NCBI GenBank assembly: GCA_025465155.1
Contig: JAODNJ010000308.1
Location: 1 to 38,898 of the forward strand
DNA from: Frankiales bacterium
Lineage (GTDB): Bacteria > Actinomycetota > Actinomycetes > Mycobacteriales > Geodermatophilaceae
DNA length: 38,898 nucleotides
Direction: 5' to 3'
Numbering within the stretch: position 1 is the first letter of the stretch; each line of letters opens with the position of its first letter. The position numbers and the translations under genes were made by a program. Of this stretch, positions 8,772 through 17,309 are shown in pieces. Under the pieces are notes generated by a model. It saw only the letters and a list, made by a program, of their open reading frames with translations. It searched no databases and had not been told where the DNA came from.

Positions 8772-10412
8772 TCACTCGACCCCCACGAGGAGGGGCACAC
8801 CGCCCGGCCCACCGTCGTAACGCGTGACCTCGACCGTGGGGTGCACGGCCGACAGGTGCGCGCAGACGGCGTTGCCCAGGGACTCGTCCGGCCCCACCAC
8901 GAGGGTGGCCAGCTCCCCCCCTGCGCCCAGCAGCCGGTCGAGGAGGCCGCAGGCGACGGTGACCAGGTCGGGGCCGATGACGAGGACGTCGCCCTCGGCG
9001 GAGCCCAGGGCGTCACCGGGCCGGCAGAGGCCGGCCGAGGTCAGCGCCGCCTGCTCCGCGACGGTGACCTCTGCCCACCGGGTGGCCGCGGCGGCCTCGG
9101 CCATGGCGATCACGTCGTCCCCGAAGCGCCGCGCGGGGTCGGAGACGGCGATGGCGGACAGGCCCTGCACGGGCGACCGGGTGGTGACGACGGCGACGTC
9201 GCGGCCCTCCTCGCGGGCCCGGTCGGCGGCGCGGGATGCCAGGGCGATGGAGGCGGGGTCGTTGGGGAGCACGACGACGTCCTGCGCGGCGGAGGCCAGC
9301 ACCTCCGCGAGCACGCGGTCCTCGAGGGCGGCGTCGGCGGCGGCACCCTCGTCGACCACGACCACCCGCACGCCCTCCCCCGTGAACAGCTCCGCGAGGC
9401 CGTCTCCGGCGACGAGGGCGACCACCGCGCGCCGGCCGGCGACGGCTGCGGCCGGCCGAACCGGCGCCAGGGGCGTCACGCTGATCCGGTAGGGCCGGCC
9501 GGCCTCGATCCCGGCCTCGATGGCGGCCCCGATGTCGGACGTGTGGACGTGGACGTTCCACTCCCGACCGGTGGGGGTGTCGACGCCGACGACGACGAGG
9601 CTGTCGCCGAGGCCCGCCAGGCGGCCCTGCAGCCGCTCGACCCGCGTCTCGTCGGTCTGGGCGAGTAGGTACTGGACCTCGCTGCCCGGCCCGGCCGGGG
9701 GCTGGTGCGGCAGGTCCTTCGCGTGCGCGTCGTGCTCGCGGAACGGGCCCCCGGGACGCCGGTCGAGCGCGGGGCGGGCAGGCTCGACGCCGGTCACGGT
9801 GGTCACCAGGGCGTCGAGCACGAGGGACAGCCCGGCGCCGCCGGCGTCGACCACCCCTGCCTCGCGCAGGGCCGCCAGCTGGCCGGGCGTGGCCTCGAGG
9901 GCGGCACGGGCGCCGTCGGCGGCGGCGCGGACGACGTCGGCCAGCTCGGTGCGGCCCTCGGCCACGGCGTCGACCGCCGACTGCGCGCCGGCACGTGCCA
10001 CGGTGAGGAAGGTGCCCTCCGCGGGGTCGGCGACCGCGCTGTAGGCGGTGTCGGCGGCCTTCTGCAGGGCCGCGGCCACGGTGGGGCCGTCGGCAGGGGG
10101 CTGGCCTGCCAGCTGGTCGGCCAGGCCGCGCAGCAACTGGGCGAGGATCGTTCCCGAGTTGCCGCGGGCGCCGAGCACCGCGCCGCGGGCCAGCGCGACC
10201 CAGGCCGACTCGGCCCCCACTCCCTCGTCCCGTTCGCCCCGTTCCAGCTCGGCGAGGCCGGCCTCGGCGGTGAGCAGGAGGTTCGTGCCGGTGTCGCCGT
10301 CCGGCACGGGAAAGACGTTGAGGTCGTCCAGGCGGCTCCGGGATGCGGACAGGGCGACGACCGCGGCGCGGCACCAGTGGCCGGCCGCGGCATCGTCCAG
10401 CGCCTGCAGCAC
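8772..10412 (-). CDS. fakA: DAK2/DhaL-domain protein, fatty acid kinase FakA-like
   Basis: A 546-residue protein with an N-terminal DhaL (DAK2) nucleotide-binding domain and a C-terminal FakA/YloV-type region. In Firmicutes FakA phosphorylates fatty acids presented by FakB; here the substrate is inferred from family only, and no fakB lies nearby. Visible marks are LDDLNVFPVPDGDTGTNLL near residue 30 (metal-binding Asp residues), GARGNSGTILAQLLRG near 85, and DAGGAGLSLVLDAL near 190, all typical of the DhaL fold. The C-terminal half includes VVVGVDTPTGREWNVHVHT and VLPNDPASIALA-like stretches seen in YloV. It precedes recG, the standard actinobacterial order. The GTG at 10412 lacks a ribosome site and has a TACCCT box exactly 6 bases upstream, which suggests a leaderless mRNA. 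Confidence 0.9.
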   Translation of the reverse strand: MLQALDDAAAGHWCRAAVVALSASRSRLDDLNVFPVPDGDTGTNLLLTAEAGLAELERGERDEGVGAESAWVALARGAVLGARGNSGTILAQLLRGLADQLAGQPPADGPTVAAALQKAADTAYSAVADPAEGTFLTVARAGAQSAVDAVAEGRTELADVVRAAADGARAALEATPGQLAALREAGVVDAGGAGLSLVLDALVTTVTGVEPARPALDRRPGGPFREHDAHAKDLPHQPPAGPGSEVQYLLAQTDETRVERLQGRLAGLGDSLVVVGVDTPTGREWNVHVHTSDIGAAIEAGIEAGRPYRISVTPLAPVRPAAAVAGRRAVVALVAGDGLAELFTGEGVRVVVVDEGAAADAALEDRVLAEVLASAAQDVVVLPNDPASIALASRAADRAREEGRDVAVVTTRSPVQGLSAIAVSDPARRFGDDVIAMAEAAAATRWAEVTVAEQAALTSAGLCRPGDALGSAEGDVLVIGPDLVTVACGLLDRLLGAGGELATLVVGPDESLGNAVCAHLSAVHPTVEVTRYDGGPGGVPLLVGVE

Positions 10413-10418
10413 GGCCGG

Positions 10419-10424
10419 AGGGTA
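10419..10424 (-). promoter_or_regulatory. Candidate -10 box of fakA-recG, leaderless spacing
   Basis: Minus-strand TACCCT separated from the fakA GTG by 6 bases, matching TANNNT and the spacing expected if transcription starts at the first base of the start codon. No Shine-Dalgarno site competes. Same layout as at 35388 and 35431. Inference. Confidence 0.4.
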
Positions 10425-10542
10425 CCCACGGGAAGCGACACGGCCGGGAATTCCACGGACCGGGCTCCGCCGTCGGGAGTGGTCTCCCGGCCCGGGGGTG
10501 CCCGTTGCCGGGCCCGTGGCAGCATCGTGGCCGATGACCGGT

Positions 10543-10548
10543 TAGACT
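10543..10548 (+). promoter_or_regulatory. Candidate -10 box of rpmB
   Basis: TAGACT within GGTTAGACTCC, the best TANNNT match in the rpmB upstream region, giving a leader of about 60 bases that contains the ribosome site GGGAG at 10604-10608. A -35 hexamer is not evident. Inference. Confidence 0.35.
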
Positions 10549-10617
10549 CCTGGACGGTCTTCACGCGGGTGCGCCTTCGCCCCGCCGTCTGAACAACTTC
10601 TCTGGGAGTGATCCACC

Positions 10618-10809
10618 GTGGCTGCCGTGTGCGATGTCTGTGGCAAGGGGCCCGGTTTCGGTATGTCGGTGTCGCACTCGCACCGTCGCACGCCGCGCCG
10701 CTGGAACCCGAACATCCAGTCCGTGCGGGCGCTGGTGGCGCCGGGCAACCGCCGCCGCATCAACGCCTGCACGTCCTGCATCCGTGCGGGCAAGGTCGTC
10801 CGCGCCTGA
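10618..10809 (+). CDS. rpmB: 50S ribosomal protein L28, zinc-binding form
   Basis: A 63-residue large-subunit protein. It begins AAVCDVCGKGPGFGMSVSHS, then RRTPRRWNPNIQSVRA, and ends with CTSCIRAGKVVRA. Two CxxC pairs (C5/C8 and C52/C55) mark the zinc-binding C+ form. The GTG at 10618 has GGGAG 9 bases upstream. It is a single-gene unit on the plus strand, divergent from fakA and followed by a strong hairpin terminator, the usual neighbourhood for actinobacterial rpmB. Together with the C+ rpmF at 3884 it means two zinc-using ribosomal proteins lie within 7 kb. Confidence 0.97.
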   Translation: MAAVCDVCGKGPGFGMSVSHSHRRTPRRWNPNIQSVRALVAPGNRRRINACTSCIRAGKVVRA

Positions 10810-10836
10810 TCGCGCGGGCGCCCGCCCGAACCCGGA

Positions 10837-10866
10837 CCCCGGAGGTCGCCGACCTCCGGGGTTCTT
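10837..10866 (+). terminator. Hairpin terminator after rpmB
   Basis: A perfect 11-base-pair stem (CCCCGGAGGTC / GACCTCCGGGG) with a 3-base loop, directly followed by TTCTT. It starts 27 bases after the rpmB stop and lies between two convergent genes, so it may also stop the minus-strand thiL operon, although that side lacks a T run. Confidence 0.8.
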
Positions 10867-10891
10867 CGCGTCTGCCCCGCGACGCGGCCCG

Positions 10892-11524
10892 TCAGGGCAC
10901 CGCCCCGATCCCGCGCGCCCGTGCCGCCGCCACCACCAGGTCGACGACGGTGCCCAGCGGCAGCGCCGTGCTGTCCACCACGAGGTGGTAGTGCCGCGCC
11001 AGCGCCGGATCGGTCCGGTAGAAGTGCCGCACGTAGGACTCGCGGCTGCGGTCGTTGGTCTCCAGGTCCCTCCGGACGTCGGCTGCGGGGCGGCCCGAGC
11101 GCTGGATCGCCACGGCCAGCCGCCGCTCGCGCGGACCGTCCAGCCGCACGTGCAGGCTGTCGGGCCGGTCGCGCAGCACCAGGGCGGCGGCCCGGCCGAG
11201 CACCACGCCGCCCGCTCCCTCGGCGATCTCGGCGAGCACCCGCTCGGTCTGCTGCCGGTAGGACTGCTCGTCCACCGATCCCGCGGTCGGCACGACCCCA
11301 CCCGCGGGATCGGGCATGGTGCCGAGGGACGTGACCAGCCGCCACAGGCCGCGGACCACCGTCTCGTCGTTCGCCTCGGCCTCCTCGACCGGCACGCCCA
11401 GCCGCGAGGCGACCTGGACGGGGATGGCGCGGTCGTGGAACGGCAGCCCCAGCCGGTCGGCGACGGCGGGTGCGACCTCGGCACCTCCGGCACCGTAGGA
11501 GGCCGAGACGGTCACGATGCCCAC
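10892..11524 (-). CDS. Cytidylate kinase-like family protein (AAA_26 type)
   Basis: A 210-residue protein resembling the cytidylate kinase-like P-loop family. The N-terminus VGIVTVSASYGAGGAEVAPA is the family phosphate-binding loop, which is a Gly-rich SYGAGG rather than a classical GxxxxGKS Walker A. Later features are GVVLGRAAALVLRDRP, HVRLDGPRERRLAVAI and the LID-like region with RSRESYVRHFYR, followed by HYHLVVDSTALPL, all recognisable from this family. The substrate is unknown; the relation to CMP kinase is by fold. The GTG at 11524 has a strong GAGGAGG site 7 bases upstream and overlaps the end of the GNAT gene by 13 bases, so it is the last gene of the thiL operon. Confidence 0.85.
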   Translation of the reverse strand: MGIVTVSASYGAGGAEVAPAVADRLGLPFHDRAIPVQVASRLGVPVEEAEANDETVVRGLWRLVTSLGTMPDPAGGVVPTAGSVDEQSYRQQTERVLAEIAEGAGGVVLGRAAALVLRDRPDSLHVRLDGPRERRLAVAIQRSGRPAADVRRDLETNDRSRESYVRHFYRTDPALARHYHLVVDSTALPLGTVVDLVVAAARARGIGAVP

Positions 11525-12090
11525 GAGCTGTCCTCCTCGTCGTCGGTTCCGGGAGCGGGCAGATCCGCGGCCGGCGGGGGCAGATCCTTGCCCAGGAACA
11601 CGGCACCCGGGGCCTCGGCGTAGACGCCGTATCCCGGGACCGGGTGGTAGCCCAACCCCGCGTAGAGCGCCAGGGCCTCGGGCTGACGGCCGCCGGAGTT
11701 GAGCACCACGGCGCGGTGCCCCGCCCGGGCGGCGCTGGCCTCGAGCGCGGTCATGAGCGCCTGGGCCAGGCCCCGGCGCCGGAACGCGGGGTCGACGTAC
11801 ACCCGCTTGACCTCGACCACCCCGGCCCCGTGTACCCGCCAGGAGCCGGAGGCGGCCGGGTCCCCGCCGACCTCCGCGACGAGGAAGAGGCCGGCCGGCG
11901 GGGCGAACTCCGCGGGGTCGACGACGGCCTCGTCACGGCCGCCGTAACGGACGACGTACTCCTGCTGGGTGCGCTCCACCAGTTCGACGGCGACGGGATC
12001 GTCGTACGGGACGGCCCGGAGCACGGCCGTCGCCCCGTCCCGGAGGACGACGGTGGCGGGCACGCCGGCCGGGTCAGGAGAAATGGACAT
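11512..12090 (-). CDS. GNAT family N-acetyltransferase
   Basis: A 192-residue acetyl-CoA-dependent acetyltransferase of unknown substrate. The conserved acetyl-CoA loop appears as RRRGLAQALMTALEASA near residue 110, preceded by VVEVKRVYVDPAF (beta4) and followed by VLNSGGRQPEALALYAGLGY, the typical beta5/alpha4 block. The ATG at 12090 lies within the last 17 bases of thiL, implying coupled translation; a longer frame upstream is the out-of-phase reading of thiL. The C-terminus is acidic (GTDDEEDSSW). Linked with thiL and a kinase-like gene, but nothing in the sequence ties it to thiamine. Confidence 0.9.
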   Translation of the reverse strand: MSISPDPAGVPATVVLRDGATAVLRAVPYDDPVAVELVERTQQEYVVRYGGRDEAVVDPAEFAPPAGLFLVAEVGGDPAASGSWRVHGAGVVEVKRVYVDPAFRRRGLAQALMTALEASAARAGHRAVVLNSGGRQPEALALYAGLGYHPVPGYGVYAEAPGAVFLGKDLPPPAADLPAPGTDDEEDSSWAS

Positions 12091-13108
12091 GCCCGGTCCC
12101 CTCCGCCCCCACCGCCCGCGCGGCCACGTCCGCCGGCTCGCCGTCCACCCGCACCGCGGGCGGCCCTTCCGACACCACGCCGATCCGGGTCCACCCGTCG
12201 GGCAGCGCCGTCTCCGACGGGAAGGTGGCGAGCAGCGCGTGATCCTCCCCACCGGTGAGCACCCAGCCCATGGGGTCGGCACCGAGCGCGGAGGCGACCT
12301 GCTGGAGCGGACCGGGTGGCTCCAGGCACGCCCGCACCAGCGCGGCCCGGTCCAGGTCGAGGACGACGCCGCTCTCGTCGGCGAGATGCCCGGCGTCGGC
12401 CAGCAGCCCGTCGCTCACGTCACACATCGCCGTGGCGCCCGCCTCGGCCGCGGCCGGCCCGGCTGCGTAGGGCGGTTGCGGCCGCCGGTGCGCGGCCACG
12501 ACGGCCGCCGGGCTGGTGAAGCCGCGCCGGAGGACGGCCAGCCCGCACGCCGACCAGCCCAGCCGCCCGGCCAGGGCCACGACGTCGCCGGGCCGGGCTC
12601 CCGACCGGAGGACCGGAGCCCGCCCCCCGAGATCGCCCAGTGCGGTCACCGACAGGACGACGGCGCCGCTGTCGGGTGCCGCGGCCACCAGATCCCCTCC
12701 GACGACCGCCGCGCCCAGCGGTGCGCACTCCTCCGCCATCCCGGCCGCGACCCCCTCCAGCCAGCCGGTGGGAGTGTCCGGCGGGCAGGCCACCCCGACG
12801 AGGAGGGCGGTGGCCGTGGCGCCCATGGCCGCGACGTCGGCGAGGTTGGCGGCCGCGGCCTTGTGGCCCACGTCCTCGGCCGAGGACCAGTCGCGGCGGA
12901 AGTGGCGGCCCTCGACGAGCACGTCGGTGGTCGCGACCACCCGGCGGTCCGGCGCGCGGACGACGGCGGCGTCGTCGCCGGGGCCCACCTCGGCGGCAGC
13001 CGCGGTCCCGGACCGGGCGACCACCCGGTCGATGACGCCGAACTCGCCGACCACCCGCACGGTGTCGGCCGGGTCGACCCGGGGCACGAGGGGGCGGGGC
13101 CGAGTCAC
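12074..13108 (-). CDS. thiL: Thiamine-monophosphate kinase
   Basis: ThiL phosphorylates thiamine monophosphate with ATP to give the active cofactor thiamine diphosphate. The 344-residue protein shows the ordered motifs of the family: GPGDDAAVV near residue 45, ATTDVLVEGRHFRRDW, HKAAAANLADVAAMGA, GGDLVAAAP and CDVSDGLLADAGHLA with metal-binding Asp residues, then VLTGGEDHALLATFP. The start is set at the GTG at 13108, with GGAG 7 bases upstream; the longer frame to 13171 lacks such a site. It heads the thiL-GNAT-kinase-like operon and is divergent from the RAM-domain gene. No thiamine riboswitch fits in the short upstream region. Confidence 0.96.
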   Translation of the reverse strand: MTRPRPLVPRVDPADTVRVVGEFGVIDRVVARSGTAAAAEVGPGDDAAVVRAPDRRVVATTDVLVEGRHFRRDWSSAEDVGHKAAAANLADVAAMGATATALLVGVACPPDTPTGWLEGVAAGMAEECAPLGAAVVGGDLVAAAPDSGAVVLSVTALGDLGGRAPVLRSGARPGDVVALAGRLGWSACGLAVLRRGFTSPAAVVAAHRRPQPPYAAGPAAAEAGATAMCDVSDGLLADAGHLADESGVVLDLDRAALVRACLEPPGPLQQVASALGADPMGWVLTGGEDHALLATFPSETALPDGWTRIGVVSEGPPAVRVDGEPADVAARAVGAEGTGHVHFS

Positions 13109-13130
13109 CTGGTGTCTCCGGTCACTGCGG

Positions 13131-13136
13131 TAGGTT
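13131..13136 (+). promoter_or_regulatory. Candidate -10 box of the RAM-domain gene
   Basis: TAGGTT in the 92-base divergent region between thiL and the RAM-domain gene, fitting TANNNT and leaving a leader of about 60 bases with a weak GAAGGGG ribosome site. Inference only. Confidence 0.25.
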
Positions 13137-13200
13137 GCCGAACTGACCGCCGGCCGGCGGGGACGACGCATCGGCAGCGCTGCCCGAGAAGGGGTCTTCC

Positions 13201-13434
13201 GTGGTCCACGCCTACATCCTGATCCAGACCGAAGTCGGCAAGGCCGCCCAGGTGGCGTCGACCATCAGCGAGATCTCCGGCGTGACCAGGGCCGAGGACG
13301 TGACCGGCCCGTACGACGTCATCGTGCGCGCGGAGGCGGAGACCGTCGACGAGCTGGGTCGCCTGGTCGTGGCCCGGGTCCAGTCGGTCGACGGCATCAC
13401 CCGCACCCTGACCTGCCCCGTCGTCAACATCTGA
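13201..13434 (+). CDS. Stand-alone Lrp/AsnC ligand-binding (RAM) domain protein
   Basis: A 77-residue protein consisting only of the effector-binding RAM domain of Lrp/AsnC regulators, without a helix-turn-helix. The sequence VHAYILIQTEVGKAAQVAST, the GPYDVIVRAEAETVDEL core and the end RTLTCPVVNI follow the domain from end to end. Known single-domain members form ring oligomers and may bind amino acids; a role in this organism is not known. It does not look truncated, because stand-alone copies next to thiL are common in actinobacteria. The GTG at 13201 is the natural start. It is followed directly, in the same frame, by the DUF3515 gene, probably as one transcript. Confidence 0.93.
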   Translation: MVHAYILIQTEVGKAAQVASTISEISGVTRAEDVTGPYDVIVRAEAETVDELGRLVVARVQSVDGITRTLTCPVVNI

Positions 13435-13449
13435 GCCGGTTCCCCTCCC

Positions 13450-14070
13450 CTGACCAACGAGCCCTCCTCGAGCGAGACCCCACCGGACGGGTCCGCTCCT
13501 CGCCGTGAGGACCCGCTCCGCCGCATCGCCCTGATCGCGACCGCGGTCACCGTTCCGGTTCTCGTGGCGCTGGTGATCCTCGTCAACGTGGTCGGCAGCC
13601 GCACCGGCGCCGGGTCCGGCGGCGTCGCGGACGTGTCGGGAGCCGGCAGCTCCTCCTCGCACGGGCAGCTCCCCGTCCTCCCCGTGCAGACCCCGCCCAC
13701 GAGCGCCGGGGCGGACGGCGCCTGCCCGGCGCTGGTCCAGGACCTGCCGCAGCAGGTGGTCGGCGAACCGGCCCGCCGGGTGAGCTCCGCCTCCCCCTAC
13801 GTGCGCGCATGGGGCGATCCCGCGGTCGTGCTCGTCTGCGGCGTCGAGCGCCCTGCGGCGTTCACCGTGGGTGCCCCGCTGATCCAGATCGACGGGGTGC
13901 AGTGGTTCGTCGACACCAGCGACCCGAAGACCGTCGTCTGGACGGCGGTCGACCGGCCGGTCTACGTCCAGGTCCGGGTGCCCGCCTCGACCGACAGCGC
14001 CTCGGTCACCGAGCTCACCTCGCACCTCACCCGGGCACTGCCCTCGCAGGCACCGCGGCCCGGTTCCTGA
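13450..14070 (+). CDS. DUF3515 family membrane-anchored protein, probable CTG start
   Basis: A DUF3515 protein of unknown function, anchored by one N-terminal membrane helix (about IALIATAVTVPVLVALVILV) with the C-terminal domain outside. Conserved pieces include ACPALVQDLPQQVVG, AWGDPAVVLVCGV and VQWFVDTSDPKTVVWTAVD. Between the stop of the preceding gene and the membrane helix there is no ATG, GTG or TTG in frame. The first usual start, GTG at 13564, would cut the helix and remove its positive RREDPLRR flank. A CTG at 13450 (CTG ACC AAC GAG) would give 206 residues with a complete anchor, so I use it. The family is sure; the start is inferred. Confidence 0.8.
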   Translation: MTNEPSSSETPPDGSAPRREDPLRRIALIATAVTVPVLVALVILVNVVGSRTGAGSGGVADVSGAGSSSSHGQLPVLPVQTPPTSAGADGACPALVQDLPQQVVGEPARRVSSASPYVRAWGDPAVVLVCGVERPAAFTVGAPLIQIDGVQWFVDTSDPKTVVWTAVDRPVYVQVRVPASTDSASVTELTSHLTRALPSQAPRPGS

Positions 14071-14242
14071 CCGGAGCGGGAATGCGGGAGCCCGGTCCGC
14101 CCTTGTACGGGGTGCCGGTCCGGACATGCCCCCGGGCCTCACCTTCTGCCGCTGCGAGCGGCCACTCGCCGAGAGGCGGCTGACGGGCCGGCCCCGACCT
14201 TCCGGCCGTCCGGCGCATCCCACCGGGCGGCCGTTCTGCTGT

Positions 14243-14268
14243 CCGAGGGGCCCCGTTCGGGGTCTCGG
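14243..14268. terminator. Possible bidirectional hairpin between convergent genes
   Basis: CCGAG and CCCCG pair with CGGGG and CTCGG around a short loop, with a small bulge. It lies in the 202-base gap between the DUF3515 gene and the lipoprotein gene, which converge, where a terminator would be expected. There is no T run, and the rest of the gap (14071-14242) shows nothing I can name. Confidence 0.3.
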
Positions 14269-14272
14269 GGAG

Positions 14273-14959
14273 TCACGGCCCGGGCAGCCGGCGCACCTGG
14301 GCGCGGACGACCGCGGAGACCTCTCCAAGCGCCGCTTCCGGGGACCCCGAGACGGCGGTGACCGCCACCGTGAAGACGTCGCGGGTGCACCACGCGAAGG
14401 CCGTCGGCCCCCCGAGTCCCGCGGAGACGTCCGGGTGGTCCACGGTCAGCAACCGGCAGCCCGCGGGCAGGCCGCCCGATCCCGGAAGCGGCGTCGCCCG
14501 GTAGTGGGCGGCGTCGTTGCCGACCAGATCAGCGGCGAACTGACGGGCGCCGGTCACAGTCCGGAACTGGTCAAGGAAGACGCTGGTCTCCGGCCCGCCG
14601 TCCCGCCCCCAGAAGCGCTCCCAGCCGAACCGGTAGCCGAACCGCTCCAGCACCCCGCGCTCACGCGGCGGATCGCCGGCGTAGGCGGCCACGTCGCCCA
14701 GGCTCTTCTCGCCCGCCGGCGGCCGTAGCCCGCCGTCGGGCATCCGCGGCAGCCCCGAGGGCACGGACGTGACCACCAGCCGCCCGAGCGCGGCAGCAGA
14801 CGTGGGCGTGGGGACGGAAGGGGCCGTGGCCCCGCGGACGCGCCCGCAGCCGCCGAGCAGCCAGCCGACGGCGACCACCCCGACGGCCAGTGCGGCCAGA
14901 ACGCCGAAGGCGCCGAGCGGGGCGGACCGCGTTCGCGCCTCCGGGCCCCCTCGGGTCAC
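14273..14959 (-). CDS. Putative lipoprotein of unknown function
   Basis: A 228-residue exported protein I cannot assign. It begins with a positive stretch, a hydrophobic segment ([20 protein letters not shown]) and then LLGGCGRV, where LGGC near residue 31 can serve as a lipobox, so it is probably a lipoprotein; a simple anchor is the alternative. The mature part contains [13 protein letters not shown] and [20 protein letters not shown], reminiscent of actinobacterial lipoproteins with a sensor-like fold, and two further cysteines (PAGCRLL and AWCTRD) that may form a disulfide. The GTG at 14959 overlaps the ddl stop as GTGA, so it is the last gene of the plsC-gpsA-CGL-ddl operon. Confidence 0.75.
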   Translation of the reverse strand: MTRGGPEARTRSAPLGAFGVLAALAVGVVAVGWLLGGCGRVRGATAPSVPTPTSAAALGRLVVTSVPSGLPRMPDGGLRPPAGEKSLGDVAAYAGDPPRERGVLERFGYRFGWERFWGRDGGPETSVFLDQFRTVTGARQFAADLVGNDAAHYRATPLPGSGGLPAGCRLLTVDHPDVSAGLGGPTAFAWCTRDVFTVAVTAVSGSPEAALGEVSAVVRAQVRRLPGP

Positions 14960-16095
14960 TCCCCGGGCCGGCTGCCGGTGGCGAGCGCCGTCTGCACCAG
15001 CCGGTCCACCAGTTCGGGGTAACTCACCCCGCTGGCCACCCACATCCGGGGGAACATCGAGATCGGAGTGAAGCCGGGCATCGTGTTGACCTCGTTGACC
15101 ACCAGCCGGTCGGCCCCGGTTGCCGGATCGGCGCCGAGGAAGAAGTCCACCCGGGCGAGTCCTCGGCAGTCCAGCGCCTGGAAGGCGAGGCACGCCGCCT
15201 TCTGCACGGCCGCCGTCTGCTCCCGAGTCAGGCCGGCCGGGACGTCGAAGTCGACGGCATCGTCGAGGTACTTGGCCGAGAAGTCGTACCAGTCGGTGCC
15301 CGGCCGCAACCGGATCTCCGCCGGCAGGCTCGCCCCGGGCGCCCCACCGCCGGGCGAGGCGAGCACGCCGCACTCGATCTCCCGACCGTGCACCGCCGCC
15401 TCGACGATGACCTTGGGATCGACGGCGGCGGCCTCGGCCACCGCGGCGGGGAACTGCGCCCACCCGGTCACCTTCGTGATCCCGATGCTCGACCCCGCGC
15501 GCGCCGGCTTCACGAACACCGGCAGCCCGAGGCGCTCCCGCGCCGCCCCGTCCAGCAGGCCGGGGTCGGCGCACACCGCACCCGAGGCGTCGCGCAGCAC
15601 CACGTGGTCGCCCTGAGGGAGGCCGGCCGCGGCCAGGAGCTTCTTGGTGAACTCCTTGTCCATCGACGCCGCACTGGCGAAGACGCCGGAGCCCACGTAC
15701 GGAATCCCCGCCATCTCGAGCAGCCCCTGGATGGTGCCGTCCTCGCCGTAGGCACCGTGCAGGACGGGGAAGACGACGTCCACCTCGGTGAGCGCCCGGC
15801 CCACGGCGGCACCGGGTTCGAGGACGGCGAGCCCGCGCGCCTCGGGGTCGCCCACGAGCGACACCGCGGTCCCCCCGGTGACCTCGGGCAGCTTCCCGTC
15901 GGTGATCGCAAGGCGCTGGTCGGGGTCGGCCAGAACCCACCGCCCGTCCGTGGCGATGCCGACCGGCACCACCTCGTAGCGCTCGGGGTCGAGTGCGGCC
16001 ATCACGCTGCCCGCCGAGACACAGGAGATGGCGTGCTCGGCGCTGCGGCCGCCGAACACGACCGCGACGCGCACCTTGCCGGGCTTCCCGCTCAT
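14956..16095 (-). CDS. ddl: D-alanine--D-alanine ligase
   Basis: Ddl joins two D-alanines with ATP to make the dipeptide ending of peptidoglycan precursors; cycloserine targets this enzyme. The 379-residue ATP-grasp protein begins [20 protein letters not shown], has [16 protein letters not shown] with the family Glu/Asp, [15 protein letters not shown], then [17 protein letters not shown] (ATP-binding Lys), and ends with [10 protein letters not shown] and [18 protein letters not shown] (metal-binding Glu/Asn). The ATG at 16095 follows the cystathionine gamma-lyase gene by 38 bases, and a TAGGGT box 8 bases before it might add an internal leaderless promoter. The longer frame to 16428 is out of phase with the upstream gene. 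Confidence 0.97.
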   Translation of the reverse strand: MSGKPGKVRVAVVFGGRSAEHAISCVSAGSVMAALDPERYEVVPVGIATDGRWVLADPDQRLAITDGKLPEVTGGTAVSLVGDPEARGLAVLEPGAAVGRALTEVDVVFPVLHGAYGEDGTIQGLLEMAGIPYVGSGVFASAASMDKEFTKKLLAAAGLPQGDHVVLRDASGAVCADPGLLDGAARERLGLPVFVKPARAGSSIGITKVTGWAQFPAAVAEAAAVDPKVIVEAAVHGREIECGVLASPGGGAPGASLPAEIRLRPGTDWYDFSAKYLDDAVDFDVPAGLTREQTAAVQKAACLAFQALDCRGLARVDFFLGADPATGADRLVVNEVNTMPGFTPISMFPRMWVASGVSYPELVDRLVQTALATGSRPGE

Positions 16096-16103
16096 CGCGG
16101 CCG

Positions 16104-16109
16104 ACCCTA
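16104..16109 (-). promoter_or_regulatory. Candidate internal -10 box before ddl
   Basis: Minus-strand TAGGGT, 8 bases before the ddl ATG, inside the only real gap of the plsC to lipoprotein operon. It fits TANNNT and near-leaderless spacing; a -35 is not visible. Inference. Confidence 0.25.
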
Positions 16110-16133
16110 GCCGAGCGGCCCCGCGGCGCCCGG

Positions 16134-17309
16134 TCACGCGGCGAGCGCGGCGTCGAGGCCGACCGTGAGATCGGCGACGAGGTCGGCGGTGTCCTCGATC
16201 CCGCAGGAGAACCGGACGAAGCCGGCCGGGACGGCGTCGCCGCCCCACTGGGCCCGCCGGTCCACGGTGCTGTGCGCGCCGCCGAAGCTGGTCGCGGCGT
16301 CCCACAGCCGCGAGGCCGCCGTCATCCGCCGGACGGCGTCCACGGAGGCCAGCTCCGCCGAGACGACGCCGTTGGGTCGCAGCATCTGCCGCGAGGCGAG
16401 CGCGAAGGAGGGATCCCCGGGCCGCCACGGCCAGCGGACCGACCGCACGGCGGGATGACCTGCCAGCAGGTCGGCCACCGCGGCAGCGTTCTGCGCCTGG
16501 CGGGCCAGCCGCAGGTCCAGCGTGCTCATCGACCGGTGCCCGAGCCAGGCCTCGAACGGGCCCGGGGTACCCCCGGTGTGGTTCCGCCAGGCCTGGATCC
16601 GCGCGTACAGCTCGTCGTCGCCGGTGCTCACGTGCCCGAGCAGGAGATCGCTGTGCCCGGTGAGCGCCTTGGTGTCACTGCCGATGGTGACGTGCGCCCC
16701 CAGCTCCAGCGGGCGCTGCCCGAGCGGTGTCGCCGTCGTGTTGTCGACCGCGAGGACCGCGCCGCCCGCGCGCGCGGCGCGGGCCACCGCCGCGAGGTCG
16801 CACACGTCCAGCTGCGGATTGCTCGGCGTCTCGAGGAGCACCAGCCGCGCACCGTCGAGGTCGCCGCGGGCAGCGACCTGCTCGATCCCGGTCGTGGGCA
16901 CGTACTGGACCCGCATGCCCAGCCGGGCCAGCTCGTCGGCCGCCAGCAGCCGGGTCGCGTAGTAGCCGTCCGACGGCAGCACGACCCGGTCTCCCGCCGA
17001 TGCGCAGGCCATCAGCACCGCCGCCACCGCGGCCATGCCGGTGGCGAACGCGAGGCTCCGGCCGCGGTCCAGCTGGCCGACGGCCTCCTCGAACGCCCGG
17101 AGGGTCGGGTGCTCGGTGCGTGCGTAGGCGTCGGCACCCTGCGCCCGTGGGGGCAGGTCGCCGAGGTGGAACGGCGCCGCGAACACCGGCGAGGGGCGCA
17201 GCGGCGTGCCCGGCACCGGCGGGGCGTCACCCGCCCGGACCGACCGCGTGCCGTCCCCCCACCCGCCGCCCCGGCCGTCCCCCGACAGGGGCGCGTCCGG
17301 CGCGCTCAC
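16134..17309 (-). CDS. Cystathionine gamma-lyase (PLP-dependent trans-sulfuration enzyme)
   Basis: A 391-residue enzyme of the Cys/Met metabolism PLP family, most likely splitting cystathionine to cysteine, 2-oxobutyrate and ammonia. Visible landmarks are [20 protein letters not shown], the PLP phosphate-binding [46 protein letters not shown] and the Schiff-base Lys in [18 protein letters not shown], then [14 protein letters not shown] near the end. Related lyases and synthases share these motifs, so the exact reaction is by best fit. The first 35 residues ([18 protein letters not shown]) include a short Gly-rich lead before the conserved TRSVRAG. The GTG at 17309 overlaps the gpsA stop as GTGA. 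It sits between gpsA and ddl, which are direct neighbours in mycobacteria. Confidence 0.9.
   Translation of the reverse strand: MSAPDAPLSGDGRGGGWGDGTRSVRAGDAPPVPGTPLRPSPVFAAPFHLGDLPPRAQGADAYARTEHPTLRAFEEAVGQLDRGRSLAFATGMAAVAAVLMACASAGDRVVLPSDGYYATRLLAADELARLGMRVQYVPTTGIEQVAARGDLDGARLVLLETPSNPQLDVCDLAAVARAARAGGAVLAVDNTTATPLGQRPLELGAHVTIGSDTKALTGHSDLLLGHVSTGDDELYARIQAWRNHTGGTPGPFEAWLGHRSMSTLDLRLARQAQNAAAVADLLAGHPAVRSVRWPWRPGDPSFALASRQMLRPNGVVSAELASVDAVRRMTAASRLWDAATSFGGAHSTVDRRAQWGGDAVPAGFVRFSCGIEDTADLVADLTVGLDAALAA

Noticed and set aside
6908-8827. 639-residue plus-strand frame opposite recG
   Set aside because: Gly/His/Asp-rich shadow produced by high GC; recG motifs on the minus strand are complete.
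13109-13200. Thiamine riboswitch before thiL
   Set aside because: The leader is only some tens of bases and lacks the TPP-box sequences.
14273-15940. 555-residue minus-strand protein ending in the lipoprotein
   Set aside because: The first part is ddl out of phase; the lipoprotein starts at 14959.
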